This document shows, piece after piece, positions 14,648 to 22,006 of a stretch of 22,008 bases of DNA. The stretch is taken from positions 1 through 22,008 of the forward strand of contig USGK01000024.1 in assembly GCA_900554175.1 (NCBI GenBank), read 5' to 3'. Origin of the DNA: an uncultured Clostridium sp. GTDB taxonomy: Bacteria > Bacillota > Clostridia > TANB77 > CAG-508. A program made the translations under genes and the position numbers. The notes under the pieces are model-generated. The model was not told where the DNA came from. It saw only the letters and a list, made by a program, of their open reading frames with translations, and did not search any database. Position 1 is the stretch's first letter, and every line of letters begins with the position of its first letter.

Positions 14648-16796
14648 GTGATTTACTACATATTTTTGATGAAACTATATTATTAGGAGCTACAAAAGTT
14701 CTTTTACTAAGTTTAGAGTGTATACTTTTCATAACACTTGACCAAATTAATCCTGCAGGGTTTTTTCCATCATAATTTATAGATTCATTTTTATCAAAGC
14801 CATACCATGTAACTGCTGTATAGTATGGAGTAAATCCACAAAGCCATCTATCATAATTGTAATTTGTTGTTCCTGTTTTTGCTGCAACATCTATATTTGT
14901 AATATTACAATATGTAGCAGTTCCATTATTACCAATAACAGGTTGTCTTAAAAGTTCTTTTAATAAATATGCTGTAGAAGTAGAAAATACTCTACGCCTT
15001 TTTTGGTGACATTGTAAAAGTGTTTCATTATTATTTGAAATTACTTTGGTATAAAATATTGGTTCAATATAAATACCATCATTTGCGATTGTGGCATATG
15101 CTGCTGCAAATTCAAGTGGTGTCATGCCATCATCAAGACCACCTAAGGCTAGTGCTAGATTTTCATCTTCTGGTTTTAAAGTTGAAATTCCCATTTGCTT
15201 TAAATATTTTATAGATGTTTTGGGAGTTAATTTTTCCATAATTTTTACAAATGGAATATTTTGAGAAGATTCAACAGCTTTTCTTACAGTAATGTTTCCT
15301 AAATAGCCATCATAATTTGTAGGAGAATAGCCTTCTTTAGAGCCATCATTAAATGTAGTTTTAACGTCTGAAAACATAGAAGCATTTGTAATTAATTTCT
15401 TTTCTAAAGCAGGTGCTAAAACAGCAATAGGTTTTATTGCAGAACCAGTTTGACGCTTACTTTGGGTTGCTCTATTAAATCCTCTTGAAGTCTTTTTTTC
15501 GCCGAGACCTCCAACACAAGCTAATACCTTACCATTTGATTGATCAATTATTACCATTGCGGCTTCAGATGTTATACTTTTATCTTTTGAAGAATAAAGT
15601 ATATATTTCTTTTTAGCAAATTCTTCTTCTACTTTACTTTGAATATCAATATTTTGTGTACTATATATCTTAGTTTTTGAAAGTGCAAAATAGTTTTCAG
15701 CAAAATTTTTAGGAATAAGATTTTTTTTAGAAAAATCATCAATTATTTTACTGGTTAAGGCATCTGTATGATATGAATTAATATTTTTAGAATTACTTGT
15801 GATTCCTTTGCTAAATTTTAAGCCTTGTTTAGTTTCTAAAATTGCATTATTATAATCATTGTAATTTATATATTTAAGTTCAAGCATTTTCTTTAGAACT
15901 ACTTTTGTTCTTTTAATAATTTTTTCAGAGTGATCTGTATCTGAAAAAGGATTATAACTATTTGGACTATTATTAATTCCTGCTAAAAATGCACATTCTG
16001 CTAAACTCAAATCTGTTACATCTTTATTAAAATAATATTTGGCACCTGATTGAACTCCATAAATATTTGGACCAACATAGATTATATTTAAATAAGATTC
16101 TAGGATTTTATCTTTTGACATATTTTTTTCTAAAGATAGGGCATAAATCCATTCTTTAATTTTTCTGGATGCAGAATTAGAGTTGTCTCCTGTTAAATTT
16201 TTAACCAGTTGTTGAGTAATAGAGCTACCTCCAAAATCTGCTGAACCTCTTTTTATTATATAATGAAATATAGCAGAAGAAGTTCTTAGAATATCAATTC
16301 CATGATGTTTGTAGTAGCGTTGATCTTCTATTGCAACATATGAATTTTTTAGATTATTTGGTATTTTATCTAAAGTTACATTTTCTCTTATTCTTTCACA
16401 GCCTATTTCTGCAATTTTGGTTGTTCCATCATCTGTTACTACAATAGAGGATTCGTTTTTTATCATTTCTTTAGAGAGAGTCAAGAAAGTATGTATTTTA
16501 AAGCCTAATATTAATGAAAAGATAATTATTAACGGTAAAATAACAAATATAAATAGTTTTAAAATTATATGTTTTTTTTTCTTATTTATTTTTTTTTGTT
16601 TGAATTCTTGAGTATCTAAAGTATTATCTATTGAATCATTTTCATAATCGTCAGAATCATATAATGTATTATCTGTAGTATTATTGGTTTTACAATCATT
16701 TTTTAAAAAGGCTTTAGGTACCCATTTTTCATCTTCTTTTTTTCTTTTTTTAGATATATCTGTGTTTTTATTGGAATGTTTTCCTCTTTTTTTCAA
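14628..16796 (-). CDS. Class A penicillin-binding protein (bifunctional transglycosylase/transpeptidase), frameshifted near its end
   Basis: The enzyme polymerises and cross-links peptidoglycan at the outer face of the membrane. A charged cytoplasmic tail (1-75) precedes a transmembrane helix (about 77-106). The GT51 glycosyltransferase domain follows, with catalytic Glu157 in VAIEDQRYYKHHG, GGSSITQQLVKNLT and the LAGINNSPNSYNP block. The transpeptidase domain has SxxK at Ser452-Lys455 (GSAIK), SxN at 511-513 (SQN) and KTG at 640-642. The start is TTG at 16796, 7 nt after a GAGGTGA site (16804-16810). The open frame gives 722 aa, but its last six residues are foreign and the normal tail continues in another frame (14561-14647). 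Catalytic domains are intact. It lies downstream of a Crp/Fnr gene on the same strand. Confidence 0.95.
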   Translation of the reverse strand: MKKRGKHSNKNTDISKKRKKEDEKWVPKAFLKNDCKTNNTTDNTLYDSDDYENDSIDNTLDTQEFKQKKINKKKKHIILKLFIFVILPLIIIFSLILGFKIHTFLTLSKEMIKNESSIVVTDDGTTKIAEIGCERIRENVTLDKIPNNLKNSYVAIEDQRYYKHHGIDILRTSSAIFHYIIKRGSADFGGSSITQQLVKNLTGDNSNSASRKIKEWIYALSLEKNMSKDKILESYLNIIYVGPNIYGVQSGAKYYFNKDVTDLSLAECAFLAGINNSPNSYNPFSDTDHSEKIIKRTKVVLKKMLELKYINYNDYNNAILETKQGLKFSKGITSNSKNINSYHTDALTSKIIDDFSKKNLIPKNFAENYFALSKTKIYSTQNIDIQSKVEEEFAKKKYILYSSKDKSITSEAAMVIIDQSNGKVLACVGGLGEKKTSRGFNRATQSKRQTGSAIKPIAVLAPALEKKLITNASMFSDVKTTFNDGSKEGYSPTNYDGYLGNITVRKAVESSQNIPFVKIMEKLTPKTSIKYLKQMGISTLKPEDENLALALGGLDDGMTPLEFAAAYATIANDGIYIEPIFYTKVISNNNETLLQCHQKRRRVFSTSTAYLLKELLRQPVIGNNGTATYCNITNIDVAAKTGTTNYNYDRWLCGFTPYYTAVTWYGFDKNESINYDGKNPAGLIWSSVMKSIHSKLSKRTFVAPNNIVSSKICSKSRNGSYK

Positions 16797-16817
16797 AATT
16801 TAGTCACCTCATTTGGG

Positions 16818-16847
16818 ATTATAACATAATAAATTAAATAAATCTAA
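16818..16847 (-). promoter_or_regulatory. Probable promoter of the PBP gene
   Basis: On the minus strand, TATAAT (16823-16818) has an extended TG just upstream (16826-16825) and a weak -35 TTAGAT (16847-16842) at 18 bp. The start would lie near 16811, immediately before the ribosome site, giving a very short leader. Read-through from the Crp/Fnr gene is also possible. Confidence 0.5.
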
Positions 16848-16857
16848 TTTTATAAAA

Positions 16858-17490
16858 TTATTCATAAAGTAATTTAATTTTTCTACCATTTTTTTCAATA
16901 AAACCTTCATCTTTTAAATGAGAAAGCTCTCTCATCATAGCACTTCTATCAATACTTAAATAATCTGCTAAATCGGTTAAAGATAAAGGAAGAATAAAAC
17001 TTTTACTCAATTTTTGACTAGCAAGTAAATCAAAATAAGAAAGTAATTTATCTCTTATATTTTTTTTACTCAAAAGTTCAATTTTTGTATTTAAATTTAC
17101 AACATTATTAATAATGAGTAATTGCAATTTTTGCATGAACTCATTGTGGACTTTGCAATTTTGTTTGCATTTGTAGTTTATATTGTTGTATAAAAAAATT
17201 AAAACTTTACTGTCCTCTTTTGCCATTACAAAAAGTTCGTTATTTGTTTTAGCTGGATAAAATGCTTCACCAAAAATATCTCCTGATGTAAATTGACCGA
17301 TTATTGTTTTATTACCATTAAAGTCATATCTGATTAGCTCCGCACTTCCTTCTAATAAAATACACATTTGGTTTCTTTTTTCAATGTAAGTTGTAATGCT
17401 TGATCCTCTAGGAAAAAATTTGCTAGATACTCTGAAACACTTGGAATCAAGCGATTTAAAAAAATTTAAAATTTCTAATTTAGTCTCCAC
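16858..17490 (-). CDS. Crp/Fnr-family transcriptional regulator
   Basis: An N-terminal cyclic-nucleotide-binding-like beta-barrel (FPRGSSITTYIEKR, ILLEGSAELIRYDFNG, GDIFGEAF) is joined by a long helix to a C-terminal winged helix-turn-helix (LTDLADYLSIDRSAMMRELSHL), which would contact DNA. Near residue 108 is CxxxCxxH (KCKQNCKVH), a cysteine cluster seen in related clostridial regulators that may sense redox or metal; the effector is unknown. The frame extends to a GTG at 17523, but that has no ribosome site; the GTG at 17490 follows GAAAGGCGGAAAGG and gives about 210 aa. It is divergent from nrdD, sharing a palindrome at 17529-17544, and upstream of the PBP gene. Confidence 0.88.
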   Translation of the reverse strand: METKLEILNFFKSLDSKCFRVSSKFFPRGSSITTYIEKRNQMCILLEGSAELIRYDFNGNKTIIGQFTSGDIFGEAFYPAKTNNELFVMAKEDSKVLIFLYNNINYKCKQNCKVHNEFMQKLQLLIINNVVNLNTKIELLSKKNIRDKLLSYFDLLASQKLSKSFILPLSLTDLADYLSIDRSAMMRELSHLKDEGFIEKNGRKIKLLYE

Positions 17491-17528
17491 AAGCCTTTCC
17501 GCCTTTCGAAAAAAATATATCACACTTT

Positions 17529-17544
17529 TGTTGCAAATGCAACA
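17529..17544. promoter_or_regulatory. Perfect palindrome, probable Crp/Fnr operator
   Basis: TGTTGCA-AA-TGCAACA is a perfect 7-2-7 inverted repeat. Its centre (17536.5) is about 40.5 bp upstream of the start predicted from the nrdD TATAAT, matching the class II activation position used by Crp/Fnr proteins. For the divergent regulator gene it covers about +10 to +25, a position suited to autorepression. Confidence 0.6.
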
Positions 17545-17560
17545 GATTTTTATTTTTTTA

Positions 17561-17570
17561 ATTATATAAT
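17561..17570. promoter_or_regulatory. Overlapping divergent -10 elements for nrdD and the Crp/Fnr gene
   Basis: ATTATATAAT contains TATAAT on the plus strand (17565-17570) and TATAAT on the minus strand (17566-17561). The plus-strand hexamer has no recognisable -35 at the right distance (ACAGAT lies there), as expected for an activator-dependent promoter. The minus-strand -35 is also weak. Only one direction may be able to hold polymerase at a time. Confidence 0.55.
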
Positions 17571-17633
17571 ATCAATATAAAAATTACTAATAATTATTTA
17601 TAAAAAATATAGTAAAACAGGGGGCAAAAAACA

Positions 17634-19760
17634 ATGAAAGTTATTAAAAGAGACGGAAGAGTAGTAGATTATGATAGAGCAAAGGTTGTTATAGCTATTC
17701 AAAAGGCAAATGAAGAAGTAAGAAGAAAAGAAAAAGCAACAAAAGAAGATATAAAAACAATAACAGATTATATTGAAGAAATAGACAAGAAGAGAATATT
17801 AGTTGAAGATATCCAAGATGTTATAGAAGAAAAATTAATGGAAATTGGAAAATATGAACTTGCAAAAAAATATATAGTATATAGATACACAAGAGCACTA
17901 GTAAGAAAAAGTAATACAACCGATGAGTCAATTTTAGGATTAATTAGAAATGAAAATAAAGAGTTAGCAGAAGAAAATTCAAATAAAAATACTGTTTTGG
18001 CCTCTACACAAAGAGATTATATAGCAGGAGAAGTTTCAAGAGATTTGACAAGAAGACTTTTATTACCTGAAAAAATTACAAAAGCAGATAGAGAAGGTGT
18101 TTTACATTTTCATGATGCAGATTATTTTGTTCAACCAATATTCAACTGTTGTTTAATAAACTTAGGAGATATGTTAGATAATGGTACTGTAATGAATGGA
18201 AAATTGATAGAAAGCCCAAAGAGTTTCCAAGTTGCATGTACTGTTACAACTCAAATTATAGCAGCAGTTGCAAGTAACCAATATGGTGGACAATCTGTTG
18301 ATTTAAAACATTTAGGAAAGTATTTAAGAAAAAGCAGAGATAAATTTGAAAAAGAAATAAGAGAAGAACTTGGCACATCTGTTAATGACAAAATAATAGA
18401 AAAATTAGTACATAGAAGACTAAAATCAGAATTAAGTGCTGGTGTACAAACAATTCAGTATCAAATAAATACATTAATGACAACAAATGGACAATCTCCT
18501 TTTGTTACATTATTCTTACATTTAGAAGAAGATGATGAATATATAAATGAAAATGCAATGATTATTGAAGAAGTAATTCGTCAAAGAATTCAAGGTATAA
18601 AAAATGAATCAGGAGTTTATGTAACGCCAGCATTTCCAAAATTAATATATGTTTTAGATGAATGCAATAATTTAACTGGTGGAAAATATGATTATTTGAC
18701 AAAGCTTGCTGTTGAATGTTCTGCCAAAAGAATGTATCCAGATTATATTTCAGCAAAAAAAATGAAGGAAAACTATGAAGGAAATGTATTTAGTCCAATG
18801 GGATGTAGAAGTTTCTTATCTCCTTGGAAGGACGAAAATGGTAATTATAAATTTGAAGGAAGATTTAATCAAGGGGTAGTAAGCATCAATTTGCCACAAG
18901 TAGGAATAGTTGCAGATGGAGATGAAGCAAAATTTTGGAAGGAATTAGATGAAAGACTAGAGTTATGTAAAGAGGCTTTAATGTGTAGACATTATGCACT
19001 ACTTGGAACTTCGGCAGACATAAGCCCAGTTCATTGGAGATATGGAGCAATTGCAAGACTAAAACAGGGAGAAAAAATTGATAAGCTTCTATATGGAGGA
19101 TATTCAAGTATATCACTTGGATATATAGGAATATATGAAGTTACTAAATTAATGAAAGGTGTATCACATACTGACCCAGAAGGACATGATTTTGCAATAA
19201 GAGTAATGAAGCATTTAAAAGAAACAGTTGATAGATGGAAAAGTGAAACAAATATTGGCTTTGCACTATATGGAACCCCAGCAGAAAGTTTGTGTTATAA
19301 ATTTGCACGTATCGATAAAGAAAAGTTTGGAACTATAAAAGATGTTACAGATAAAGGATATTATACAAACTCTTACCATGTGGATGTTCGTGAAAAGATA
19401 AATGCTTTTGATAAATTAAAGTTTGAATCAGAATTCCAAGCGTTATCAACAGGTGGAGCAATTTCTTATGTAGAAATACCAAATATGAAAAATAATATAA
19501 AAGCATTAGAAGATTTAGTTAAATTTATATATGAAAATATCCAATATGCAGAATTTAATACAAAATCAGATTATTGTCATGTTTGTGGATATGATGGAGA
19601 AATAAAAATAAATGAAAATAACGAATGGGAATGCCCACAATGTGGAAACAAAGATCACAATAAATTAACTGTAGTGCGTCGTACATGTGGTTATTTGGGA
19701 GAAAATTTTTGGAATGCAGGTAAAACTAAAGAAATAAAATCAAGAGTATTACATTTATAA
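17634..19760 (+). CDS. nrdD: Anaerobic ribonucleoside-triphosphate reductase (class III)
   Basis: This oxygen-sensitive glycyl-radical enzyme reduces ribonucleoside triphosphates to deoxy forms for DNA synthesis. The 708-aa length is typical. The N-terminal ATP-cone covers about 1-95 (VIKRDGRVVDYD), an allosteric domain. The barrel contains the paired Cys at about 172-173 (NCCLINLGD) and Cys391 in MGCRSFLSPW, a thiyl-radical candidate. The C-terminal zinc site has CHVCG (648-652) and CPQCG (667-671). The glycyl radical is at Gly686 in RTCGYLGENFWNAGK. The ATG follows a GGGGG site. It is divergent from a Crp/Fnr gene. The activase gene nrdG, often adjacent, is not found downstream. Confidence 0.97.
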   Translation: MKVIKRDGRVVDYDRAKVVIAIQKANEEVRRKEKATKEDIKTITDYIEEIDKKRILVEDIQDVIEEKLMEIGKYELAKKYIVYRYTRALVRKSNTTDESILGLIRNENKELAEENSNKNTVLASTQRDYIAGEVSRDLTRRLLLPEKITKADREGVLHFHDADYFVQPIFNCCLINLGDMLDNGTVMNGKLIESPKSFQVACTVTTQIIAAVASNQYGGQSVDLKHLGKYLRKSRDKFEKEIREELGTSVNDKIIEKLVHRRLKSELSAGVQTIQYQINTLMTTNGQSPFVTLFLHLEEDDEYINENAMIIEEVIRQRIQGIKNESGVYVTPAFPKLIYVLDECNNLTGGKYDYLTKLAVECSAKRMYPDYISAKKMKENYEGNVFSPMGCRSFLSPWKDENGNYKFEGRFNQGVVSINLPQVGIVADGDEAKFWKELDERLELCKEALMCRHYALLGTSADISPVHWRYGAIARLKQGEKIDKLLYGGYSSISLGYIGIYEVTKLMKGVSHTDPEGHDFAIRVMKHLKETVDRWKSETNIGFALYGTPAESLCYKFARIDKEKFGTIKDVTDKGYYTNSYHVDVREKINAFDKLKFESEFQALSTGGAISYVEIPNMKNNIKALEDLVKFIYENIQYAEFNTKSDYCHVCGYDGEIKINENNEWECPQCGNKDHNKLTVVRRTCGYLGENFWNAGKTKEIKSRVLHL

Positions 19761-19766
19761 TATCAT

Positions 19767-19806
19767 AAAAAGGTAATAGGAGATTAAAGTCTCTTTTTAC
19801 CTTTTT
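19767..19806 (+). terminator. Terminator of nrdD
   Basis: AAAAAGGTAA (19767-19776) and TTACCTTTTT (19797-19806) form a 10-bp stem, with an inner GGAGA/TCTCT pairing, and the T-run lies at the stem's 3' side. Confidence 0.85.
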
Positions 19807-19900
19807 ATAGTATTTCAAAAAAATTTTGGAGAATTTTGAATTAGTCATAATTTTGAAAAGTTATTAAAAAAATTAGATTTTCTAAATAGAAGGAGAAAAT

Positions 19901-20533
19901 ATGTCATACAAAACAATTTATAGTAATACTTCAAGTGAGGTAGTAGAAAAGAAATCAAAATTTATTGCTAATTTAATTTATGTAGAAAGTAAAGAAGAAG
20001 CGGAAGGTAAAATAAGAGAATACAAAAAGAAATATCATGACGCAAGACACAATTGCTCTGCTTATAGAGTTTTGGAGAATGGTGTTATCTATGAAAAGTC
20101 AAGTGACGATGGAGAGCCTTCTGGAACGGCAGGAGCGCCTATGCTTAATATTTTACAAAAAAATGAATTATGCAATGTTTTAATTATTGTCACAAGATAT
20201 TTTGGAGGAATTCTACTAGGAACAGGAGGTTTGGTCAGATGTTATTCAGATTCTTTGATTGGAGCAATAGATAAAAGTTTGTTTAATGAGATATGCGAAG
20301 GAATTGAATATCAGTTAGAATTAGAATACAATAGTTTTGAAAGTTTTAAATATTATTGTAAAAACAATGAGATCAAAATAAATAATATTAATTATTCGGA
20401 AAAGATAATATTAGACATCGATTTAGATATGGAAAAAAATGTAAAATTTTTAAATGATATTGAAAAAAAGAATATAAATATAATTAAATTAAGGGAAATA
20501 GCTAGAAAGATTCTAAAGAAAAATGTAAAATAA
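19901..20533 (+). CDS. YigZ/IMPACT family protein
   Basis: The 210-aa protein has the N-terminal IMPACT (UPF0029) domain (about 1-120), with the signature blocks SKFIANLIYVESKEEA, YHDARHNCSAY, DDGEPSGTAGAPML and VTRYFGGILLGTGGLVRCYS. A shorter DUF1949-like C-terminal domain (about 135-200) follows. The bacterial YigZ/YvyE family is conserved, but its molecular role is unsettled; eukaryotic IMPACT modulates Gcn2. The ATG has an AAGGAG site. It lies between the nrdD terminator and spo0A, probably as a single gene; no clear promoter was seen in 19811-19900. Confidence 0.92.
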   Translation: MSYKTIYSNTSSEVVEKKSKFIANLIYVESKEEAEGKIREYKKKYHDARHNCSAYRVLENGVIYEKSSDDGEPSGTAGAPMLNILQKNELCNVLIIVTRYFGGILLGTGGLVRCYSDSLIGAIDKSLFNEICEGIEYQLELEYNSFESFKYYCKNNEIKINNINYSEKIILDIDLDMEKNVKFLNDIEKKNINIIKLREIARKILKKNVK

Positions 20534-20552
20534 AAATATAAAAATAAAAAAA

Positions 20553-20567
20553 TGGAAAAAATTTCCA
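20553..20567 (+). other. Short hairpin after the YigZ gene
   Basis: TGGAAA (20553-20558) and TTTCCA (20562-20567) can form a 6-bp stem 20 nt after the stop codon. No T-run follows directly, so it is at best a weak terminator. Confidence 0.35.
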
Positions 20568-20575
20568 ATTTGCTC

Positions 20576-20610
20576 TTGCTTTTTTATGGATACTGTAATA
20601 TAATTCGAAA
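20576..20610 (+). promoter_or_regulatory. Promoter of spo0A with a possible 0A-like box
   Basis: TTGCTT (20576-20581) and TATAAT (20599-20604) have a 17-bp spacer. TTCGAAA (20604-20610), overlapping the -10, differs by one base from the reverse 0A-box sequence TTCGACA, so autoregulation is possible. No convincing sigma-H promoter was found. The predicted start is near 20611. Confidence 0.55.
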
Positions 20611-20652
20611 TGTAAATTTTTTACAATAAATTATATTTAGGAGGATAAAGCT

Positions 20653-21465
20653 GTGAAAGAAAAAATTACAGTATTAATTGCAGATGATAATCAAGATTTC
20701 TGCAAAACACTTGCAGGATATTTAGGAAATCAAAACGATATGGAAATTATAGGAATAGCAAAAGATGGATTAGAAGCAGTAGAAAAAATAAAAGAATTAG
20801 AACCAGATGTAGCTATTTTAGATGTAATAATGCCTCACTTAGATGGAATTGGAGTATTAGAGAGTATAAATATAAGTAGTAATATAAGTAAAAAACCAAT
20901 GTGCATTATGCTTTCAGCTGTAGGTCAGGACAAGATAACACAAAAAGCAATAACATTAGGAGCAGAATATTATGTGGTAAAGCCATTTGATATAGAGCTT
21001 TTAATAAAAAGGATAAGAGAGATAAGAGAATTTAGACCAAATCTAAATCAGAATTTTATTTCGAGAGAACATTCAAAACCTTACATAAAAGTTCCTGAAA
21101 AAGAAGGATCTGATCATTTAGAAGTATTGGTAACAAATATTATACATGAGGTAGGAGTACCTGCACATATTAAAGGATATCAATATTTAAGAGAAGCAAT
21201 AATGATGGTTGTAAATGATATAGAAGTTATTAATCAAATTACTAAAAGTTTATATCCAGAAATAGCAAAGAAGTTTTCAACAACACCTTCAAGAGTTGAA
21301 CGTGCAATTCGTCATGCCATTGAAGTTGCTTGGGGTAGAGGAGAACCACAAGTTATGGAGAATATTTTTGGATATACAGTTTCAGCTTCAAAAGGAAAGC
21401 CTACTAATTCTGAATTTATAGCAATGATTAGTGATAAATTAAGATTAGAATTAAAAAGTGCATAA
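20653..21465 (+). CDS. spo0A: Sporulation master regulator Spo0A
   Basis: Spo0A is the response regulator that, when phosphorylated, commits the cell to sporulation and binds 0A boxes. The 270-aa protein has a receiver domain (about 1-120) with acidic pocket Asp11/Asp12, phospho-acceptor Asp57 in AILDVIMPHLDG, Ser88 and Lys110 (VVKPF). A linker leads to the sporulation-specific effector domain (about 150-265), with HEVGVPAHIKGYQYLREAI and the recognition region TTPSRVERAIRHAIEVAWGRG. It is complete. The GTG start at 20653 follows an AGGAGGA site (20639-20645). spoIVB, which precedes spo0A in many clostridia and bacilli, is absent here. Confidence 0.98.
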   Translation: MKEKITVLIADDNQDFCKTLAGYLGNQNDMEIIGIAKDGLEAVEKIKELEPDVAILDVIMPHLDGIGVLESINISSNISKKPMCIMLSAVGQDKITQKAITLGAEYYVVKPFDIELLIKRIREIREFRPNLNQNFISREHSKPYIKVPEKEGSDHLEVLVTNIIHEVGVPAHIKGYQYLREAIMMVVNDIEVINQITKSLYPEIAKKFSTTPSRVERAIRHAIEVAWGRGEPQVMENIFGYTVSASKGKPTNSEFIAMISDKLRLELKSA

Positions 21466-21469
21466 AATA

Positions 21470-21498
21470 TTGACAAATTATGTAAAATAAGTTATAAT
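21470..21498 (+). promoter_or_regulatory. Perfect-consensus sigma-A promoter of the 74-aa gene
   Basis: TTGACA (21470-21475) and TATAAT (21493-21498) match consensus exactly with a 17-bp spacer. The predicted start near 21505 coincides with a TGCAA-AAA-TTGCA hairpin (21505-21517) at the transcript's 5' end. Confidence 0.88.
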
Positions 21499-21544
21499 TA
21501 AGGATGCAAAAATTGCAGATTAATTTAACTTTGGAGGAATCAAA

Positions 21545-21769
21545 ATGACAGTAAGTGAAAAGTACATTATGGAAAAGTTTGAGGAAACAACCAATTTTGA
21601 GAAACAACAACAAGAAAGATTTCTTAAAGATTTAATTAAAATTGAACCTAATATAGAGTTACTCAAACGAAATTTAATGTCGCTGGTAATACATGATTAT
21701 CATTCAGATTCAATGGAAAATTATATCTATGAATTAATTAATTTAATCGAGAAAAAAAGCAGAAGTTAA
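21545..21769 (+). CDS. Hypothetical 74-aa soluble protein downstream of spo0A
   Basis: I do not recognise the family. The protein has no membrane segment and no cysteine. It is charged and looks mostly alpha-helical: a Glu/Lys/Gln-rich helix at about 5-30 (KYIMEKFEETTNFEKQQQER), a central leucine-rich stretch (PNIELLKRNLMSLVIHDYH) and a C-terminal helix (MENYIYELINLIEKK). It lacks the SQELD motif of Spo0E-type phosphatases. The ATG follows a strong TTGGAGGAA site (21531-21539). A perfect-consensus promoter and a strong terminator frame it, so it should be a well-expressed single gene. Its position next to spo0A hints at a regulatory link, but nothing in the sequence proves this. Confidence 0.7.
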   Translation: MTVSEKYIMEKFEETTNFEKQQQERFLKDLIKIEPNIELLKRNLMSLVIHDYHSDSMENYIYELINLIEKKSRS

Positions 21770-21779
21770 AGAAAGAAAT

Positions 21780-21820
21780 AGTGCAGATTATTATTTTATA
21801 ATTTGCACTATTTTTTTTTT
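21780..21820 (+). terminator. Strong terminator of the 74-aa gene
   Basis: AGTGCAGATTAT (21780-21791) pairs with ATAATTTGCACT (21798-21809) in a 12-bp stem with one G-U pair and a 6-nt loop, followed by A and a run of ten T. Confidence 0.92.
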
Positions 21821-21849
21821 ACAAAAATACGGAAATGTAAGCAAAAGAG

Positions 21850-22006
21850 ATGAAACAACCAGACCTTAGTCAAAAGTTGATTGAACAGTTATTAGAAGAT
21901 AAAGAACAGAACATTATACTTCAATACAAAATATAAAAAATATGTAAAATTAGAAAAATGTAGTGTTACAATTGATGTGAAACAAAAAAGTATAGAAAAA
22001 AAGTGA
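21850..22006 (+). pseudogene. Short coding remnant, possibly one frame-broken small gene
   Basis: ATG at 21850 opens a 28-codon frame (MKQPDLSQKLIEQLLEDKEQ, ending QYKI) that stops at 21934-21936. The next frame is open across that stop and continues with KKYVKLEKCSVTIDVKQK to a TGA at 22004-22006. Dropping one T at 21934 would join them into one 51-aa protein. The ribosome site is weak (AAGAG close to the ATG). I do not recognise a family. It may be a decayed gene, an indel error, or chance open frame in AT-rich DNA. Confidence 0.25.

Noticed and set aside
17491..17523. GTG at 17523 as start of the Crp/Fnr gene
   Set aside because: No ribosome site precedes it, whereas the GTG at 17490 has GAAAGG-type sequence upstream.
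19822..19855. Three AATTTTG repeats upstream of the YigZ gene
   Set aside because: Spacing is irregular (10 and 17 bp) and such words are common in AT-rich intergenic DNA; not enough for an operator call.
21505..21517. TGCAA-AAA-TTGCA as a second Crp/Fnr operator
   Set aside because: The half-sites are in the opposite order to the 17529-17544 palindrome, so it is better seen as a 5' terminal hairpin.
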